A stretch of 64,000 nt of DNA, from NCBI GenBank assembly GCA_029240105.1, contig JARBTR010000006.1, forward strand, positions 372,001 to 436,000, written 5' to 3'. The notes under the pieces are model-generated. The model had not been told where the DNA came from. It saw only the letters and a list, made by a program, of their open reading frames with translations, and did not search any database. The DNA is from Caryophanales bacterium (lineage in GTDB: Bacteria > Bacillota > Bacilli > JARBTR01). This document shows, piece after piece, positions 45,108-54,844 of the stretch. Position 1 is the first letter of the stretch. Every line of letters starts with the position of its first letter. The translations under genes were made by a program, and so were the position numbers.

Positions 45108-45716
45108 ATGGATTGGACTTTTATATGGAAATCATTTGGATTAATTTTTTCTGGAATTTTGCTTTTACGAATCTCTGGTCGAAAATCTATTTCCCAAATG
45201 ACACTTGCTCAAACAATAGTGATGATCTCCATTGGTACAATTATTGTTCAGCCCATTGTAGAAAAAAGTGTTGTACGAGCCATTAGTGGTGCAGCTATTT
45301 TTGTGGTTTCAAACGTTCTTATTGAATATTTAGAAATGAAATTTAATGGAGTAGAAAAATTTATTACAGGAAAATCAAAAATAGTTATTGAAAATGGTAA
45401 TTTAAAAAGTAATAACTTAGAAAAGTTACGTTTAACGGTAGACCAACTTGAAATGAGATTGCGTAATAAAGGAATATCCAAATTTGAGGACATAAAAACT
45501 GCTACTATTGAACCTAACGGACTAGTTGGATATGAATTAAAAGATCATGCGAAGCCTTTAACCGTTGGAGAATTCAAAAATATTCTTAATTTATATTTTC
45601 CAGAACGATTTCAAAATGTTCCAAACACTGTAAATAAGGACAATTTTTTTGAAGAAATTAAAAATTCTCAAAGTCAAAACCAACCTGATTCCCAAAATAA
45701 AGTAACACTTTATTGA
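45108..45716 (+). CDS. DUF421 membrane protein (YetF family)
   Basis: 202 residues: about three membrane helices in the first 80 residues, then a cytoplasmic mixed domain. Family blocks: LLLRISGRKSISQMTLAQ, VMISIGTIIVQP, VIENGNLKSNNLEKLRLTVDQLEMRLRNKG and a degenerate second half. The function of the family is poorly known; members are often linked to spores or the cell envelope. AGGAGGTAAGGTAA precedes the ATG. Confidence 0.87.
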   Translation: MDWTFIWKSFGLIFSGILLLRISGRKSISQMTLAQTIVMISIGTIIVQPIVEKSVVRAISGAAIFVVSNVLIEYLEMKFNGVEKFITGKSKIVIENGNLKSNNLEKLRLTVDQLEMRLRNKGISKFEDIKTATIEPNGLVGYELKDHAKPLTVGEFKNILNLYFPERFQNVPNTVNKDNFFEEIKNSQSQNQPDSQNKVTLY

Positions 45717-45754
45717 TTCCTGATTAAAACAATTTTAATAAAATGGAGGATCCA

Positions 45755-46357
45755 ATGAACAGAAATAAATTTGTGATAATTAATCTAATGATACTAGGTG
45801 TTTTGACCTTATATGGGTGGACTTGTACTTGTTCACTTAAAAGCTCAAGTGTTATAAATTCAGATAACGGAAAGATTAGTATAGCTTATAAGAATTCTAA
45901 TTCTGTAACTATCCCTAATGATTTAAAGGTAGCAAAGAATCCAACTTATAAAGTTGGTAGTGATGTAATTGTACTAGCAAAACATATGAAAGGAATGTAT
46001 GGTGCTAAAGCACGTATTGTAGCCGCTTACGATACAATAGCTTATGTAGTTACTTATTATCCAACAACGGGAGGTCCACTTGTTAAAAATCATAAATGGG
46101 TTGTCCAAGAAGAAATCAAAAATGCTGGAAACAAACTTTTGGAACCTGGAGTTAGTGTTATCTTAGAAGCAAACCACTTAAAAGGAATGAAGGGTGCAAA
46201 GGCAATTATTGATTCTGCTGTTCCCACAACTGTGTATATGATTGATTATAAGCCAACAACTGGGGCTCCGATTGTAAAAAATCATAAATGGGTAATTGAA
46301 AGCGAACTATTGCCAGAAAAAAATGAAAAAAGTAGCTATCAATTTATATTAATCTGA
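45755..46357 (+). CDS. YdhK-like protein with two DUF1541 domains
   Basis: 200 residues. N-terminal helix (about 5-25), then two copies of the DUF1541 unit (about 60-125 and 130-195): HMKGMYGAKARIVAA ... YYPTTGGPLVKNHKWVVQEE and HLKGMKGAKAIIDSA ... YKPTTGAPIVKNHKWVIESE. Family members are exported. The cysteines in WTCTCS could be a lipid site, but the lipobox is poor. ATG at 45755 has GGAGG 5 bp upstream. Confidence 0.87.
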   Translation: MNRNKFVIINLMILGVLTLYGWTCTCSLKSSSVINSDNGKISIAYKNSNSVTIPNDLKVAKNPTYKVGSDVIVLAKHMKGMYGAKARIVAAYDTIAYVVTYYPTTGGPLVKNHKWVVQEEIKNAGNKLLEPGVSVILEANHLKGMKGAKAIIDSAVPTTVYMIDYKPTTGAPIVKNHKWVIESELLPEKNEKSSYQFILI

Positions 46358-46454
46358 ATTAAGAATTAGATACATCTTTAACATAACTTTTTAGTAATTT
46401 GAAGCAGTACATTTCATGAAAACCGTTTAAATCCATTACCTAGGATTACATAAA

Positions 46455-46495
46455 AACTGAGTTAGGAGACATGTCTCTTAACTCAGTTGAATTTT
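46455..46495 (+). terminator. Terminator of the DUF1541 gene
   Basis: A 16-bp stem (46455-46470 with 46473-46488, one G-T pair) followed by GAATTTTT. Confidence 0.8.
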
Positions 46496-46532
46496 TAAAT
46501 AATTATGTTTATTTTTTATCAATTGGGCCCGT

Positions 46533-48038
46533 TTACCAGTTTATAATGAATCCCTTGCCTCCGACAGGACCATATATTGAGTATGATTTAATACGGTACT
46601 GTGTGGAAATTGATTTATTTGCTGCAGTCAATAAAGGGGCTACATCATTCATTGTTTGGGAAGAGTTGAAAAAATATCCATACTGAACACCAATCAAAAA
46701 CTCAATCGCACGTTTTCCAGTATTCGCTGCATTAGCAACCTGTGTAGTAATGACGTTTTGCCAATCGCTACTTGAATTGATGAAAGTTCCGTTTACAACG
46801 GCAAAATTTTCGTTCATCGAACTGCAAATTGGGCGTCCTGTGTTGAAGTACAATGCGTTTGTACTTGCAAGTGCATTAATAATACTAGGATCATTCGCCT
46901 CTTTCCCAATAATGTGATCTAAGCTCATCTGATCATCCGATATATTGAAATACGAATGCAGGATATCCCCACTATTTGTATCATCCCACGTGACATCAAC
47001 TCCGTACCACGCGCCGTTTAATTGCACTTGGTTCCACATATGTGGTCCTTGACTAGCGCTGAACCCAACTGTAACAGTACAAGGTATGTTGACAGCGTAC
47101 ATTAGAAGCTGAAATGCTCTCGAATATCCCTCGCAGACAGCAGAGCGATTAATGAGTGCCCCGTAAATCGTGAAGGCATCTTGATTGGCATTTGGATTCA
47201 CAACTGCTGCGTCTCTATAAGTCACATAACTTGCAAGCCAGTTGTGTAAAGCTAATTCTTTTTGGTAAGGTGTCATACTTTCATTTACTTGTGCTAAAGC
47301 TGTTTGTAACACTTGTCCTATCATTGCGTTAATTGAACTGATCTGTGTGGCATCGTAAAGATACCCACCATAAACTTTTCCCGTAGTATCGGTGTACTGA
47401 ATGCCGAAATATATTGAATTATTTGGTCTTACAGAGTACAAGTAGCTATTAGACGTCCAAAAATATTCAGGATGATCATTTTTAACAGCTGTAAATGAAA
47501 TTTGCAACGTGGCCATGTTACAATTTGGAATCTGAATCATTCCAATTGTTTGATTTTTTAGTACAGCATCCACTAAATCGTATACACGTTGTTGATCCTG
47601 TGTTAAAGAAGATCGACTGTTCAGTTGCGTCCGTATGGTTGGTACGGCCGGTAGTGAAATAGGTTCATTCTTCGATGCTGTAGGTGGTTGTACCACATTA
47701 GTACTCGGAATGTTTTCTACTTGCGTATTCGCTGGTTTAGGCGGAGACACTTTTTGGGTATTCGGTTTTACAATTGCTTGACTGACAGGTTTTGCAGGAA
47801 TGATTGGAGGAACAACCTCCTCACTTGTTTTGTTTTGTGAGGGTTCTGTTGTATTGTTTTCTTGCTCATTCACCTGATTGCTCTTTGGTGTAGGCAGCTG
47901 TTGCACAGTATCTGTTTGAACCTCGCTACCCTTTTGGGGTTCAATGGCTGTTTTATTCATCTTTATATACCCAGCGAAATAAACACTAGATATTGTAACT
48001 AGAAATATAGCTACTATGATAATGATTCTTTTTTTCAT
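46533..48038 (-). CDS. Exported transglutaminase-like (cysteine protease fold) protein
   Basis: 501 residues: N-terminal membrane helix or signal anchor, a Pro/Thr/Gln-rich linker (about 25-145) suited to crossing the wall, then a core with the transglutaminase triad: Cys in RSAVCEGYSRAFQLLM, His in GPHMWNQVQ and Asp in VDVTWDDTN. Likely acts on wall or surface peptides. I start at the ATG at 48038 with GGGGGA upstream; the frame is open to 48116. Confidence 0.83.
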   Translation of the reverse strand: MKKRIIIIVAIFLVTISSVYFAGYIKMNKTAIEPQKGSEVQTDTVQQLPTPKSNQVNEQENNTTEPSQNKTSEEVVPPIIPAKPVSQAIVKPNTQKVSPPKPANTQVENIPSTNVVQPPTASKNEPISLPAVPTIRTQLNSRSSLTQDQQRVYDLVDAVLKNQTIGMIQIPNCNMATLQISFTAVKNDHPEYFWTSNSYLYSVRPNNSIYFGIQYTDTTGKVYGGYLYDATQISSINAMIGQVLQTALAQVNESMTPYQKELALHNWLASYVTYRDAAVVNPNANQDAFTIYGALINRSAVCEGYSRAFQLLMYAVNIPCTVTVGFSASQGPHMWNQVQLNGAWYGVDVTWDDTNSGDILHSYFNISDDQMSLDHIIGKEANDPSIINALASTNALYFNTGRPICSSMNENFAVVNGTFINSSSDWQNVITTQVANAANTGKRAIEFLIGVQYGYFFNSSQTMNDVAPLLTAANKSISTQYRIKSYSIYGPVGGKGFIINW

Positions 48039-48116
48039 TTTTCCCCCATTATGTTCCATAATTTTATTATGATGTATTCGTAATTTGTTGATAGAAAACT
48101 TGTTTTTTAAATTCAA

Positions 48117-48654
48117 GCTTAGTTGAAATATATATATGAATGGATTATTAAAAGGAAAATAATTTAATAATTCTATTTTTTATTAAAACTTAATGGTTAT
48201 TTAGGGACAAATTATATCAGATTAAGCGGACATTTCAAGCTGAAATATGGTCGTTTTGCCTAATTTTAATGTGGATATTTATGCCAAAGCTCCGACAAAT
48301 CCTTTTTTAGAATTAAAGATCACTATTGAAGTTCTCAGTGTCATATTAGAAACAAACAAAAAAGAGTTATTTTTACTTAACTGTAAAATTAACTCTTTTG
48401 TTCTTATCTCTAACTAATTCTAACTAATTACTTTTGTATTGCAAAGTATTCTTTGGGAAAAATCAAACAACTTATGTTGGTATCTTGCACCTAAGAAGAC
48501 ATACCCGCAGTTTCTTTAAAGTTTTTTATTTTTTTGAAAAAATAATGCTTACTATCACCAAATTTTCTATTTCTTGAATTGTTAAAAGTAAGGGCATCCT
48601 ATCCCATGCTAGATATAGTGATTGTTAAAAAAGCACTTTTTAATACATTTCATT
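48117..48654. other. Intergenic region where gerD/kbaA lie in B. subtilis
   Basis: No ORF with signals. A hairpin with stem about 48357-48372/48383-48403 (AAAAAGAGTTA / TAACTCTTTT) looks like a terminator on either strand. No gerD remnant recognised. Confidence 0.5.
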
Positions 48655-49686
48655 TTATTTTTCTAATTTTTCCATCAACTTTTTTGCTATTTCATCAAAA
48701 AGTTGACCCGTTCTGTGATCAGCTCCATACACTGACGGTGCACTATCATTTTCATTGTTATCAGGTTGGCCTAATGGCAATTGGCCGAGAAGGTCAACAT
48801 TCAATTCCTTTGAAAGTTTTTCCCCGCCACCCTTTCCGAAAATAAACTCTCGTTCACCGGTAAGTTTGCTTTCAAAATAGGACATATTTTCGACGACCCC
48901 AATCACTTCGTGATTCGTATTGATAGCCATAGTTCCTGCTCGGGCAGCAACAAATGAAGCTGTTGCATGTGGTGTCGTTACAATAATTTCTTTGCTTGTT
49001 GGGAGCATTTGATGTACATCAAGTGCCACATCCCCTGTTCCAGGAGGCAAATCAAGTAACAAGTAATCCAGTTCTCCCCAAACAACATCTGTTAAGAAGT
49101 TTTTGAGCATCTTACCAAGCATTGGCCCTCTCCAGATAATTGGTTTATTATCCTCTACAAAAAATCCCATAGACATGACCTTAACACCAAAACGTTCTAT
49201 TGGGTAGAGTTGTTCATTTTCTACCTTTGGTTTTTCCGTAATACCCATCATATCCGGTACACTAAATCCATAAATGTCAGCATCAACTAATCCGACACGT
49301 TTACCTTGACGTGCCAATGCAACAGCAAGGTTTACAGATACGGTTGACTTTCCAACCCCACCTTTACCCGATGCAATAGCAATATAGGTTGGTTCATTAT
49401 ATATCTCTTCTTCAGGTGCAAATTTATGAATCACTTCCGTTGGCAATTGGGTGAATTTAATTCCAACAGTTGCGACACCTGACTCTTTTAATAACTCTAC
49501 AACTTGATTTTGAAGTTTCATTTGATCTGGTGTATCCAGCTGAGCCAATCTGATTTTTACAGTGACAAAGTTCTTCTCAGGTTTAATTGAAATGCTCTCA
49601 AATGCTTCTGTTGTTTCTAACGTTTGTTTTAAATAGGGATCTTTTAATTGTCCTAATATCTCTTTAACTCGTTGTTCAGTAATCAT
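48655..49686 (-). CDS. salA: Mrp/NBP35-family ATPase (SalA-like)
   Basis: 343 residues. N-terminal DUF59 domain (about 1-90), then a ParA/MinD-type ATPase with deviant Walker A GKGGVGKSTVSVNLA, LVDADIYGFS and LLLDLPPGTGDVAL. Mrp proteins bind Fe-S clusters in some bacteria; in B. subtilis SalA regulates scoC. The conserved C-terminal CXXC pair is absent. I start at the ATG at 49686 with AGGAGATTCC; the frame is open to 49761. It follows cwlD as in B. subtilis. Confidence 0.93.
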   Translation of the reverse strand: MITEQRVKEILGQLKDPYLKQTLETTEAFESISIKPEKNFVTVKIRLAQLDTPDQMKLQNQVVELLKESGVATVGIKFTQLPTEVIHKFAPEEEIYNEPTYIAIASGKGGVGKSTVSVNLAVALARQGKRVGLVDADIYGFSVPDMMGITEKPKVENEQLYPIERFGVKVMSMGFFVEDNKPIIWRGPMLGKMLKNFLTDVVWGELDYLLLDLPPGTGDVALDVHQMLPTSKEIIVTTPHATASFVAARAGTMAINTNHEVIGVVENMSYFESKLTGEREFIFGKGGGEKLSKELNVDLLGQLPLGQPDNNENDSAPSVYGADHRTGQLFDEIAKKLMEKLEK

Positions 49687-49790
49687 TTGGAATCTCCTGT
49701 GCAATGCGGAAGGTCCGCTATTAGAATACACAAGTAGTATATCATAAACGACTTTTTTCAAATCTGATTTAAATCACATTATTCTGATTG

Positions 49791-50504
49791 CTATTTTTCA
49801 TTCTCAGGTTTTGTTAAGAATTTTGTTATTCCACCATAGATTGCAAATGCAACTTTTTCTTGATATTTTTTATTTTGTAATAATTGACGCTCTTCATCAT
49901 TTGATAAAAATCCAATCTCAACAAGTGCCCCAACTGTTTTTGAGCGTTCGACTAAATAAACATCTTTTAGATTCCTTGCTTTTCGATCTGTATTCCCAAG
50001 TGTTTTAATAAGTTGCTTTTGAATAGATTCTGCAAGTAGTTTGTTCTCTTCTTCTTTTTTATTATAGAAAGTTTGTGCCCCTCGCCACTGTCCATCTGGT
50101 AATGAATTTAAGTGAATACTTATGTATAGGTCGGCTTCCGACTCATTAATTATTTCTACACGTTCTGCTAAATCGACTCTTTTTCGTTTGGAAAGACCTT
50201 TTAATTTCTTTGGAGCCAAATCTGTATCCTTTTCACGAGTCATAATTACTATTGCACCATGTTGTTGCAAGTAATCCCTCAAATTCTTTGCAACTTTAAG
50301 TGCTATATCTTTTTCTAAAATATCCCCTTGATTCGCTCCTCCGTCCGGACCACCATGTCCCGGATCAATGACGATTATTCGGCCACTCATAGGCAACGTT
50401 TTTGGTGAAAGAGCCTTTATAAAAGGAATCTCCTCTTTAAATGAAAATATGATGGCTATTGTTCCAATCAAGATTACAAATATAAGTTTATAACTGAATT
50501 TCAT
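49791..50504 (-). CDS. cwlD: N-acetylmuramoyl-L-alanine amidase CwlD
   Basis: 237 residues: signal anchor, then an Amidase_3 domain with zinc motifs DPGHGGPDGGA, glutamate in ILEKDIAL, ISIHLNSLP and VEIGFLSNDEE. CwlD makes muramic-delta-lactam in the spore cortex, supporting a spore former. ATG at 50504 has GGAG 7 bp upstream. Confidence 0.95.
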   Translation of the reverse strand: MKFSYKLIFVILIGTIAIIFSFKEEIPFIKALSPKTLPMSGRIIVIDPGHGGPDGGANQGDILEKDIALKVAKNLRDYLQQHGAIVIMTREKDTDLAPKKLKGLSKRKRVDLAERVEIINESEADLYISIHLNSLPDGQWRGAQTFYNKKEEENKLLAESIQKQLIKTLGNTDRKARNLKDVYLVERSKTVGALVEIGFLSNDEERQLLQNKKYQEKVAFAIYGGITKFLTKPENEK

Positions 50505-50743
50505 TCTCCTACTCCAATTCATTCTATGATTCAATTTACACATCTTATAAGTATGAGACAAGCGTTTAATAAAGTCTACAAAATTACCTTTTGCATAAAG
50601 TAAAAATCATTTTATATTTTTGCATAATTTGCAAACCTGAACAAAACATGAAATCAATTGCAATATTTGCAAGAAACAATCTCAAAATTTGCAATCTTTA
50701 CTATTCTTTCTGTAAAACAGTTGGAGTGGTGGTTGTTGTGGTA

Positions 50744-51094
50744 ATGGAAACTGCTGGTCAGAGACTTAAAGTTCTTCGTCAAAAAAGAGGCTTGTTTTTA
50801 GAAGATATAGCAAAAATTTTAAATTGCAGCCCCTCTACTGTGAGTAGAATTGAAAATGACAAGAATAAGTCCTTGATATCAATTGATCATTTAGATAGGC
50901 TTGCGGATTTCTACAACGTGGATATTTCTTACATTGTTAAGGGCTATCACTAACCTAAAGATATTCAAAATAGTACTTTTAGTGCTGAAGAATCAGAAAC
51001 GGAATCAGAAATCAGAGAACTGGTACAAAGGCTAAATTCAGAACAAAAAATTGAAACAATAAAATACATAAAATATTTACTATCCAAAAAATAA
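50744..51094 (+). pseudogene. XRE-family regulator with an in-frame stop (interrupted)
   Basis: The first 70 codons encode a helix-turn-helix of the Cro/CI type: GQRLKVLRQKRGLFLEDIAKILNCSPSTVSRIEN. A TAA at 50951 ends it, but the same frame continues for 47 sense codons to the next TAA at 51092, with a coherent helical tail (EESETESEIRELVQRLNSEQKIETIKYIKYLLSKK region) typical of such regulators. So the ancestral protein was probably about 117 residues. The 70-residue part may still bind DNA. A GTG at 50738 is an alternative start. A terminator follows the second stop (51106-51140), not the first. Confidence 0.65.
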
Positions 51095-51105
51095 GTTACA
51101 CAGTT

Positions 51106-51140
51106 AAACCTCTCTCCGATTATTTATCGAGGAGAGGTTT
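51106..51140 (+). terminator. Terminator of the XRE gene
   Basis: A 14-bp imperfect stem AAACCTCTCTCCGA/TCGAGGAGAGGTTT (51106-51119, 51127-51140) then TATAG; bidirectional. Confidence 0.7.
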
Positions 51141-51235
51141 TATAGTTCTAAGCAAATAGCATGTACAACTATTGATATACAGCATAAATATAAAGTGAAG
51201 GTCCACGAAAAAAAATAAAAATGGAGGGATTCTTT

Positions 51236-51448
51236 ATGAAATTAAACTTAAAGAATAGAATAAGAAACTATGGTTTTTGGATTTCTGTAATCGCATTAAT
51301 TCCAATGACTCTAAAGGGTTTTGGTATAGATGTTTTACCAGAAAATTATTCTGAAATTGCTAATACAATCTTAGGATTACTGGTATTTCTCGGCATTGTA
51401 AATAATCCTACTACTGAAAGTAAAGGGTTCTCTGATGATGTTAAATAA
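51236..51448 (+). CDS. Phage holin-like protein (phi LC3 family)
   Basis: 70 residues. KLNLKNRIRNYGFWISVIALIPM, a second hydrophobic segment (TILGLLVFLGIVNNPTT) and the GF end are typical for Phage_holin_1. Holins form membrane holes for endolysin release. GGAGGGATTCTTT precedes the ATG. No endolysin or other phage gene is near, so it is probably a remnant or a domesticated copy. Confidence 0.83.
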   Translation: MKLNLKNRIRNYGFWISVIALIPMTLKGFGIDVLPENYSEIANTILGLLVFLGIVNNPTTESKGFSDDVK

Positions 51449-51450
51449 GA

Positions 51451-51475
51451 GGGAGATCCATTCTCCCTTTTTTGT
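51451..51475 (+). terminator. Terminator of the holin-like gene
   Basis: A 6-bp stem GGGAGA/TCTCCC (51451-51467) followed by TTTTTTG. Confidence 0.75.
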
Positions 51476-51511
51476 TGGTTTAACTATTATCAAAGTGTTT
51501 ATTTTTAAGAG

Positions 51512-52378
51512 TTATCCAATTAGTTCATACCTTGACCAAAGGTAATCACTATATTTACGATACTCCTGATAAAATAGTTGAACTAAATGTCCCCTTTTTC
51601 CAGGGAATGCTTTATCTTCAAAAGAGTAAATCGGCACAATTTCTTGTATTGAATTCGTAACAAAAATTTCATCAGAATCCAGTAACTGCTCAACTTTGTA
51701 AAGCCCTTCTTTTACACTTAACCCACTATTTTTTGCAAGTTCAATTACAAACTCACGTGTGATTCCATTAAGAATACCAGTACTCAAATCGGGAGTATAC
51801 AGAACATTCCCTTTTTTCCAAAACACATTAGAAACTATACCCTCTGCTACATAACCATCCTCGGTAAGAAAAATCCCTTCATGATTTGCGGTCAGATTTC
51901 CAATCTCCCTTTTTGCTAAAATATTATTTAAAAAATGATGGGATTTAAGTCGTTCAACCCCTTCTGGTGTATTTCGTCTTAATTTCAAAAGTACAGCTGT
52001 TTTTTCAGCCAACTCCTTAACTGGTTCCAACGGTTTTATAAAAATAATAATGGTTGGATTTGTATAGGGTTCAACCTGCAAACCAATATCACCTTGACCA
52101 GCAGATATATTGATACGAACATAAGCATCCATAAGATGATTATTCTCTAACAATTTCTGTATGATATAGTTTGTTTCTTCCTTATTAAAGTGATATTTGA
52201 TGTTAAGCTCTTCCAATCCATGGTTAAGCCGCTTCAGGTGATCATCTAAAAGAAAAGGGTGCCCATTATAAACACGAAGCGTTTCAAATAGACCAACCCC
52301 GTAAAGGAACCCATGGTCAAATGGAGAAATTTTAGCATCCTCTTTTTTTGTGTAATTACCGTTGAGATAGATATACAT
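51512..52378 (-). CDS. pabC: 4-amino-4-deoxychorismate lyase
   Basis: 288 residues, fold-type IV PLP enzyme. Opens MYIYLNGNYTKKEDAKISPFDHGFLYGVGLFETLRVY; PLP-lysine expected in KSHHFLNN. Releases p-aminobenzoate and pyruvate from aminodeoxychorismate for folate synthesis. It follows pabA without a gap. Confidence 0.94.
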   Translation of the reverse strand: MYIYLNGNYTKKEDAKISPFDHGFLYGVGLFETLRVYNGHPFLLDDHLKRLNHGLEELNIKYHFNKEETNYIIQKLLENNHLMDAYVRINISAGQGDIGLQVEPYTNPTIIIFIKPLEPVKELAEKTAVLLKLRRNTPEGVERLKSHHFLNNILAKREIGNLTANHEGIFLTEDGYVAEGIVSNVFWKKGNVLYTPDLSTGILNGITREFVIELAKNSGLSVKEGLYKVEQLLDSDEIFVTNSIQEIVPIYSFEDKAFPGKRGHLVQLFYQEYRKYSDYLWSRYELIG

Positions 52379-52972
52379 TTAACTGCCTTTTCCTGTTTGA
52401 ATTTTACTATAGTGATCTACAAAATTTTGTAGTAGTTTTTTCCCACATGTCGTCATGATGGATTCAGGATGAAACTGTACCCCTTCTATTGGAAGGTTTT
52501 TATGACGAATTGCCATGATTTCTCCTTCTTTCGTCCAAGCAGAAATTTCAAAACAATCAGGCAATGTTTCTTTTTTGACGATTAATGAATGGTACCTCGT
52601 AGCAGGAAATGGATTTGGTAAGCCCTCAAAAATTGTCTTTCCATCATGAATCATTTCAGATGTCTTACCATGCATCAAACGTTCAGCCTGAACAACATCA
52701 CCACCAAAAGCCTGACCAATTGCTTGATGACCAAGGCATACACCTAAGATCGGAATTTTACCTGCAAATGCTTTTACCGCTTCTAAACTAATCCCTGCTT
52801 CATTTGGGCTACATGGACCTGGCGATATCATTAAGTAATTGGGTTCCATTCTGCCAATTTCCTCTATAGAAGTTTGGTTATTTCTTTTTACAACTAACTC
52901 CTCACCCAATTCGCCAAGATATTGAACCAAGTTATAAGTAAATGAATCAAAATTATCGATCATGAAAATCAT
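52379..52972 (-). CDS. pabA: Aminodeoxychorismate synthase glutaminase subunit
   Basis: 197 residues, class I glutamine amidotransferase. Oxyanion/nucleophile segment [15 protein letters not shown] with Cys79, and HPES near the end. Supplies ammonia to PabB; in Bacillus it may also serve anthranilate synthase. Overlaps pabB by 4 bp. Confidence 0.96.
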   Translation of the reverse strand: MIFMIDNFDSFTYNLVQYLGELGEELVVKRNNQTSIEEIGRMEPNYLMISPGPCSPNEAGISLEAVKAFAGKIPILGVCLGHQAIGQAFGGDVVQAERLMHGKTSEMIHDGKTIFEGLPNPFPATRYHSLIVKKETLPDCFEISAWTKEGEIMAIRHKNLPIEGVQFHPESIMTTCGKKLLQNFVDHYSKIQTGKGS

Positions 52973-54378
52973 TGGGCTTCATCCTTTATTTCTTCTGCCA
53001 TTTCCTTTGCTTTCCAGAGTGCTGCTGCTTTTTTCAAAGATTCTTTATATTCATGTTTCGGATTTGAATCAATCACAATACCCGCCCCAGCTTGGACATG
53101 CGCCATTCCGTCTTTAACTAGCATGGTTCTTATGATGATGTTCATTTCCAAGTCACCACTAAAATCTATCCAACCCAATGATCCTGTATAGAGACCTCTC
53201 TGAACAGGTTCAAGCTCCTCAATAATTTCCATGGTTCGAACTTTTGGAGCGCCCGTTATTGTACCACCTGGAAAGCAAGCATCAATTAATTCAGGGTTTG
53301 TTTTATTTGCATCTAGTTCCCCTCTAACGTTCGAAACAATATGCATAACATGTGAGTATTTCTCTATAACCATAAATTCATTGACTTCAACTGTTCCATA
53401 TTTACAAACTCTTCCGAGGTCATTTCTCTCCAAATCAACTAACATCACATGTTCAGCTCGTTCTTTCTCATTTTCAATTAGTTCAGTAGCAAGTTTTAGA
53501 TCTTCTTCATGATCTTTCCCTCTTGAACGAGTACCTGCAATGGGACGTGTACTTACTTCAATTCCATTCTTTTTAACTAATAGCTCAGGAGAACCACAAA
53601 CAATCTGATAATCAGGGGTATGTATATAACCCATATATGGGGATGGATTTAGAATCCTTAATTGTTCATAAATCTCGATTGCCTCTACTGTTATAGGTTT
53701 GGATTGACGAACCGATAGATTAACTTGAAATACATCACCCTGGGAGATATATCTTTGTACTTTAACTATTGCATTCTTAAATTCCTCTTCGGTCATTGAA
53801 ACTTCTAAATCATTATTGGTTTGTTTTTCTTTTTTCGGTTTCTTTTGCGAAGGTGACTCTTGTAACCAGCGCTCTTCCCAAAGTGAAATCTTTTCTTCGA
53901 TACCCTGCTCGTTATCTGATAAAAATAAAAGCCATAGACACTCTTTTTCGTGGTCAAAAACAAACCATTCTTTCACAATGAAAAAATAGATTTCAGGCAT
54001 CGCTAAATCATCTTCCGCTAATTTCGGAAGTTCTTCTATGTAACGTGCATAATCGTAACTGATATATCCAATAGCACCACCTAAAAAGCTAGGAAGTCCT
54101 TCAATTCTTTCTACTTGATACTGTTTCATCCATTCTTGTAATAGGTGAAGTGGATTTCCTTTTAAAGATTGGGCACCATTTTCACTTTGGATTTCAAGTA
54201 GTCCGTTTTTTCCTTTAGCAATTGCCTCAGGTTGAAAAGCTGCAATACTATAACGACCACCTCTGCCACTTTCTAATAGTACATAGTGACTTTGATCGAT
54301 AGATAGTGAACGAAATTTATTAAAAAACTCGGGGTATGTGAAAGGGATTTTTTTACTGTACAGATTTAACTTTTGCAA
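52969..54378 (-). CDS. pabB: Aminodeoxychorismate synthase component I
   Basis: 469 residues, chorismate-binding family. Conserved blocks: [51 protein letters not shown] and [10 protein letters not shown]. Makes aminodeoxychorismate from chorismate with PabA. The TTG at 54378 has GGAG 7 bp upstream and is my start; an ATG at 54405 lacks one. Unlike B. subtilis, the operon stops at pabC; sul, folB and folK are not here. Confidence 0.94.
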   Translation of the reverse strand: MQKLNLYSKKIPFTYPEFFNKFRSLSIDQSHYVLLESGRGGRYSIAAFQPEAIAKGKNGLLEIQSENGAQSLKGNPLHLLQEWMKQYQVERIEGLPSFLGGAIGYISYDYARYIEELPKLAEDDLAMPEIYFFIVKEWFVFDHEKECLWLLFLSDNEQGIEEKISLWEERWLQESPSQKKPKKEKQTNNDLEVSMTEEEFKNAIVKVQRYISQGDVFQVNLSVRQSKPITVEAIEIYEQLRILNPSPYMGYIHTPDYQIVCGSPELLVKKNGIEVSTRPIAGTRSRGKDHEEDLKLATELIENEKERAEHVMLVDLERNDLGRVCKYGTVEVNEFMVIEKYSHVMHIVSNVRGELDANKTNPELIDACFPGGTITGAPKVRTMEIIEELEPVQRGLYTGSLGWIDFSGDLEMNIIIRTMLVKDGMAHVQAGAGIVIDSNPKHEYKESLKKAAALWKAKEMAEEIKDEAQ

Positions 54379-54844
54379 AGACTTCACTCCAATACTGCTT
54401 GTCATACTATTTGGTTTTAAAAGACATTTGTAATTATATAATTGTAACTTTGATTCTGAAATTAACCACTAAATGAGATAAATTTCAATTTTTAAAAGAT
54501 AACATAAATTATATCAGGATTTGTCTATAGTTCATAAGAGTCCCTTCTTGGATAGTTGGGTAAACATACAAAATCAGAAACTGTCTTATCAGAAATTCAC
54601 CCTAACTGTGAGAATTATTATATTAATGCTAGTAAACTAATGGGCGTAAATTCCATCTACATATTAAATGTCATATCCATAAATAAAGTGAAGACCAAAA
54701 TACTAAATAGACCATCAATCTTCATTCTAAAAAAAACAGCGCTCTCATACTTTGTTAACACGAACACTAAATAGTGGATTCATAGATTATTTCAATTTGA
54801 TATAACTGTGGATTCATAGATTATTTCAATATGATATAACTGAG
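54379..54844. other. Intergenic region upstream of the ATP-grasp gene
   Basis: A 72-codon frame from a TTG at 54556 has no ribosome binding site and no recognisable content. A 34-bp tandem duplication ends the region. Confidence 0.5.
54774..54841. repeat. Two tandem 34-bp direct repeats
   Basis: 54774-54807 and 54808-54841 are identical except one base (GTGGATTCATAGATTATTTC... GATATAACT). Each has a TATAAC hexamer. They abut the ATP-grasp start, so they may duplicate a promoter or operator. Confidence 0.85.

Noticed and set aside
54556-54774. 72-codon + strand ORF before the ATP-grasp gene
   Set aside because: TTG start without ribosome binding site; runs into the tandem repeat; no family resemblance.
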